8,462 nucleotides of DNA from DATKMG01 sp035541995 (lineage in GTDB: Bacteria > Acidobacteriota > Terriglobia > Versatilivoradales > Versatilivoraceae), in the NCBI GenBank assembly GCA_035541995.1, contig DATKMG010000192.1:1-8462 (forward strand), in the 5' to 3' direction. Made by a program: the position numbers and the translations under genes. The notes beneath the pieces were generated by a model. It saw only the letters and a list, made by a program, of their open reading frames with translations, was not told the DNA's origin and made no database searches. Numbering within the stretch: position 1 is the stretch's first letter; the number at the start of each line of letters is the position of its first letter. Of this stretch, positions 5,430 through 8,462 are shown one piece after another.

Positions 5430-5977
5430 GCACTGCCAATGAAATCATGGCTGCGTAGTTTCTCACGATGCCTTCATTATCCTTTATCTATTATCAACCA
5501 TGTGAGCGATCATTCGAGTGGGCAATGAGCCCCAACAAAGATAGGGCCAAGTCCCATTTTTTCAATGACCGAGTTGCACGAAAGAGGAGTGCCAAGGGAC
5601 AAAGTCCTGTCCGGAAATGGCCAATACAGGAAAAGATTTACACTTTCAGGGATAGAACCGACCTTCACACTGGGTCTTCGCCTCCTATCTCATACAGGAG
5701 TAACGAGTAAATTTCGACCCTCGGTAGACTTGTTGGTCCCAAAAATGCACGGTCGCTTTCCATCGACCTATGGCAGATCTGAAACCTGAAGAAATAATTA
5801 CAGTCACCTGCCACAGTCCGCTGATCCATACCGGAGCGATTTCCTATGTCGCAGCTAACAGGGTTGGCGGATGCTGTTTTGCGGTATCCGGCTACCCTGC
5901 AGTCAGATGGGGGCAAATGAGTTGAGTGCGCGGGGTGCATGCCCATTGGCCTGTTCTCCCCTATTGAGGGAATATCG
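5430..5977. other. 548-base gene-free leader upstream of the NRPS
   Basis: No frame on either strand resembles a known protein. A/T-rich sequence near 5475-5500 contains several TATTAT/GATAAT-like hexamers but no paired -35 I trust. A compact palindrome, GGACAAAGTCCTGTCC (5597-5612), can fold in two alternative ways. The last 60 bases lead into GAGGG at 5966-5970. The promoter and any regulator site for the NRPS should lie here. Confidence 0.5.
5966..5970 (+). promoter_or_regulatory. Ribosome-binding site deciding the NRPS start
   Basis: GAGGG lies seven bases before ATG 5978. An in-frame ATG at 5939 would add 13 residues, but its only G-rich run, GGGG, is three bases away, which is too close. 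The condensation-domain signature follows ATG 5978 almost at once, so 5978 is preferred. Confidence 0.7.
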
Positions 5978-8462
5978 ATGACCAAGGCGAATCTCGATGC
6001 CTCCTACGCGTTGTCTCCCATGCAGGAAGGCATGTTGTTCCACAGCCTGTATAATCCGCGTTCTGGTGTATATGTCCAACAGATGGTCGGGGAATTGAGA
6101 GAGGAGCTGAATGTCTCTGCGTTCCGGATGGCGTGGCAACGACTCCTGGAACGGCACGGCGTTCTTAGGACCAGCTTTTGCCTGGAGGGCCAGGAACGGC
6201 CTCTTCAGACCGTGCATCAGTTTGTACAGCTACCGTTTGAAGAGCACGACTGGCGGGAGTTGTCAGGTCGAGCGCAAGAACAAGGTCTAGAGGACTACCT
6301 GGAAGCTGATCGCCGTCAGGGGTTTGATTGCACCCGGGCCCCGTTGCTGCGGGTGGCCCTATTTCGCTGGAAAGCTGCCGACTACCGCTTGGTCTGGACA
6401 TCACACCATGCCTTGCTCGACGGACGCTCTCGGCTGGTGCTGCTGGAGGAGCTTTTTGCCTTCTACGAAGCAGCTTTCCACGGCGGGGACATCCAGTTGA
6501 AAGCGTCCCGGCCTTTCAAGGACTACATCGATTGGTTAGGTAAACAGGATTTCAACCGGTCTGAGGATTTCTGGCGGGAGATGTTCCAAGACGCGATCAT
6601 GCCTACTCCAATCGACATAATCAAGGCCCAAGCCGGCGGGACTGATACGAAAGAGGAGTCAAGGAATCAGATGGTCCGCCTCTCCCGACGGCGAACCCTC
6701 GAACTCCGCAAACTGGCAGACGAACACCAAGTGACGCTCAATACCCTGCTGCAAGGAGCCTGGGCACTGCTCTTGAGCCGTTATAGCGGCAAAGAGGAAG
6801 TGGTATTCGGTGTGACCAGGGCCTGTCGGAAGTCGGCACTGGAGGGTGCCGAGTCCATGGTAGGGATCCTGATCAACACGTTGCCGGTCCGGGTTCAGGT
6901 ATCACCAGACAATTTGCTGTTACCGTGGCTGCAGCAGTTGCGGGCTCATTGGATAGCGGTTAGGGAACACGAGCACACCCCGCTGTTCAGGGTACAGCAG
7001 TGGGCGAGGGCGGACTCGGGCCAGCCCCTGTTTGAAAGCCTCCTGGTTTTTGAGAACTATGAACTCAATGACTCATTGCGGACACGATCGAAGAGCTTTA
7101 GGAAGCGGAGATTTCGTTTGGTCGGAAGGACAAACTATCCTCTGACGATTCGTGGCTGTTTGGACCGGCGGCTTTTGCTTGAGATCACCTACGATCGACA
7201 GCGCTTTGACGATGTCACCATCGCCCGTCTGCTCGGCCAGTTCGAGACCATTCTGGAAGGAATTGTATCCAATCCCTGGCGGCGAATTTGCGATATGGCC
7301 ATTCTAACCCGGGAAGAACGCCACCAGCTACTCGTCGAATGGAACAACACGAAAAGGGAATATCGCAAGGACCGGTGTTTTCATCAACTATTTGAAGAAC
7401 AAGTAGAGCGAACGCCTGAAGCGGTGGCGGTGGTCTTCGAAGGCCAACGAATGACCTACCGGGAACTGAATCAAAGAGCCAACCAGCTGGCGCGTCATCT
7501 TAGGAAGCTGGGGGTGGGGCTAGAGGCTCTGGTGGGCATCTGTGTGGAGCGCTCGCTGGAGATGGTGATCGGGCTGTTGGGAATCCTGAAGTCAGGCGGA
7601 GCGTATGTCCCCCTGGACCCGAATTATCCCGCGGAGCGGCTGGCTTTCATAGTGGGGGATATTCAGGCGTCCGTGCTGCTCACCCAGCAAAGTCTTGCGC
7701 GGAGGCTTCCGAAGGGAGGAGCCAGAGTAGTTTGTCTTGACAGCGATTGGGATGCCATAGCCCGGCAGGGCAGACAGAATCTGGTTTGCCGCACACTGCC
7801 TGAGCACTTGGCCTACGTAATGTACACCTCAGGATCCACCGGAACCCCCAAGGGGGTTATGATTCAGCACACCAGCCTGATCAACTATCTCAGTTGGGTC
7901 AATGGGAGCCTGGCGGTTGGCAGTATGGAGCGTATTCCCTTGGTCAGTGGTCTATCGTTTGACGCCGCATTGAAACAACTGTGGGCTCCTCTGCTGCGCG
8001 GCAGCGCGATCTGGATTCTTTCGCAGGATACGGTAACTCGGCCGGCCGCATTAGCGCAGGCTCTAAGGGCTCAAGACCATGTAGGATTCAACTGCGTGCC
8101 ATCCTTATGGGAATCGATAATTGCGGCAGTTCATTCCGGGCAGGCGACAATTCCAGCGGAGAGCGTGACCGGCCTGTTGCTGGGTGGGGAACGAATCAAC
8201 AAAGAGTTGATAGAAAAGACTTTGGCAAAATTGCCGCGGGTTGGGATCTGGAATCTCTATGGGCCAACAGAGACGACTGCGAACGCGAGCGCCGGTAGGG
8301 TAAGTTCGGCAGAGGATATCACAATCGGCCGGCCCATAGCGAACACGGAGATATACCTGTTGGACAGGGTGCAGAACCCGGTTCCCATCGGGGCGGTGGG
8401 GGAGCTCTACATAGGAGGAGTCAGCTTAGCCCGAGGCTACCACAATCGGCCGGAACTGACAG
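5978..8462 (+). CDS. Nonribosomal peptide synthetase, condensation plus partial adenylation domain, runs off the right edge
   Basis: The frame is open for 828 codons. The condensation domain spans about 8-445: LSPMQEGMLFH (12-22), RHGVLRTSF (59-67), the catalytic HHALLDG with second histidine 144 and Asp148 (143-149), DYIDWL (182-187) and VGILINTLPVRV (295-306). The adenylation domain starts about 465: MTYRELNQRANQLARHL (492-508), LKSGGAYVPLDPNYPAERL (537-555), YTSGSTGTPKG (616-626), SFDAALKQLW (660-669), NLYGPTETT (759-767) and GELYIGGVSLARGYHNRPEL (808-827). Later A motifs, the carrier domain and any further modules are outside the window. Aligned by eye to GrsA, the substrate pocket reads Asp662, Ala663, Lys666, Asn705, Leu734, Gly736, Leu760, Ala768, Asn769. 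Starting with C and no loading module implies it accepts a fatty-acyl group or a peptide from another synthetase. All visible motifs are intact, so it is probably functional. Confidence 0.97.
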   Translation, partial: MTKANLDASYALSPMQEGMLFHSLYNPRSGVYVQQMVGELREELNVSAFRMAWQRLLERHGVLRTSFCLEGQERPLQTVHQFVQLPFEEHDWRELSGRAQEQGLEDYLEADRRQGFDCTRAPLLRVALFRWKAADYRLVWTSHHALLDGRSRLVLLEELFAFYEAAFHGGDIQLKASRPFKDYIDWLGKQDFNRSEDFWREMFQDAIMPTPIDIIKAQAGGTDTKEESRNQMVRLSRRRTLELRKLADEHQVTLNTLLQGAWALLLSRYSGKEEVVFGVTRACRKSALEGAESMVGILINTLPVRVQVSPDNLLLPWLQQLRAHWIAVREHEHTPLFRVQQWARADSGQPLFESLLVFENYELNDSLRTRSKSFRKRRFRLVGRTNYPLTIRGCLDRRLLLEITYDRQRFDDVTIARLLGQFETILEGIVSNPWRRICDMAILTREERHQLLVEWNNTKREYRKDRCFHQLFEEQVERTPEAVAVVFEGQRMTYRELNQRANQLARHLRKLGVGLEALVGICVERSLEMVIGLLGILKSGGAYVPLDPNYPAERLAFIVGDIQASVLLTQQSLARRLPKGGARVVCLDSDWDAIARQGRQNLVCRTLPEHLAYVMYTSGSTGTPKGVMIQHTSLINYLSWVNGSLAVGSMERIPLVSGLSFDAALKQLWAPLLRGSAIWILSQDTVTRPAALAQALRAQDHVGFNCVPSLWESIIAAVHSGQATIPAESVTGLLLGGERINKELIEKTLAKLPRVGIWNLYGPTETTANASAGRVSSAEDITIGRPIANTEIYLLDRVQNPVPIGAVGELYIGGVSLARGYHNRPELT

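Noticed and set aside
5862..5882. Possible sigma-54 promoter (GG...TTTTGC)
   Set aside because: The -12 part fits, but the -24 element matches only its GG.
5770..5925. 51-codon plus ORF (starts MADLKPEEIITVTCHSP) before the NRPS
   Set aside because: Somewhat protein-like, but no ribosome-binding site and no recognised family such as MbtH. Kept only as a note.
5665..5985. 106-codon minus ORF in the NRPS leader
   Set aside because: No family resemblance or ribosome-binding site, and it overlaps the NRPS start region.
1..8462. CRISPR array, tRNA, insertion sequence or attachment site
   Set aside because: No regularly spaced repeats, cloverleaf, transposase/integrase sequence or flanking direct repeats were seen on either strand.

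Overview
This is an 8.5 kb stretch of bacterial chromosome with moderately high GC. It joins a zone of decaying accessory genes to the start of a nonribosomal peptide synthetase (NRPS) gene. Phosphoketolase, LigD-type repair domains, a universal stress protein and an NRPS together suggest a free-living, metabolically versatile soil, water or sediment bacterium. No rRNA, tRNA or lineage-specific marker is visible, so I do not name a phylum.

Layout. (1) 1-1621, minus: the first 540 codons of an intact-looking xylulose-5-phosphate/fructose-6-phosphate phosphoketolase, cut by the left edge. (2) 1634-2951, minus: a chain of joined gene pieces. In transcription order these are a MarC-type membrane protein head, a short tail of an unknown gene, an apparently intact LigD 3'-phosphoesterase (PE) domain gene, a LigD ligase head ending soon after its catalytic lysine motif, and an unidentified tail whose stop codon lies against the phosphoketolase ribosome-binding site. 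(3) About 3190-3440, plus: a wrecked RelE/HigB-type toxin gene. (4) 3460-3816, minus: an intact small cupin. (5) 4030-4455, plus: an intact universal stress protein, divergent from the cupin. (6) 4512-5429, minus: a CYTH-domain head joined to an unrelated tail, and what looks like the C-terminal part of a conserved hypothetical protein. (7) 5430-5977: 548 bases with no convincing gene, the leader of the NRPS. (8) 5978-8462, plus: an NRPS that opens with a condensation domain followed by most of an adenylation domain and runs off the right edge.

The most unusual aspect is the middle. Several minus-strand genes keep a 5' head of roughly 57-73 codons and are then joined directly to the 3' tail of another gene. 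This fits serial intragenic deletion, with misassembly as the main alternative. One product is an open 319-codon fusion of two MarC membrane helices to a PE domain with all its expected catalytic residues. The likely working genes are phosphoketolase (C2 cleavage of sugar phosphates to acetyl phosphate), the PE domain protein, the cupin, the universal stress protein and the NRPS. I see no evidence that they form one pathway. The NRPS probably begins a biosynthetic cluster extending beyond the right edge.
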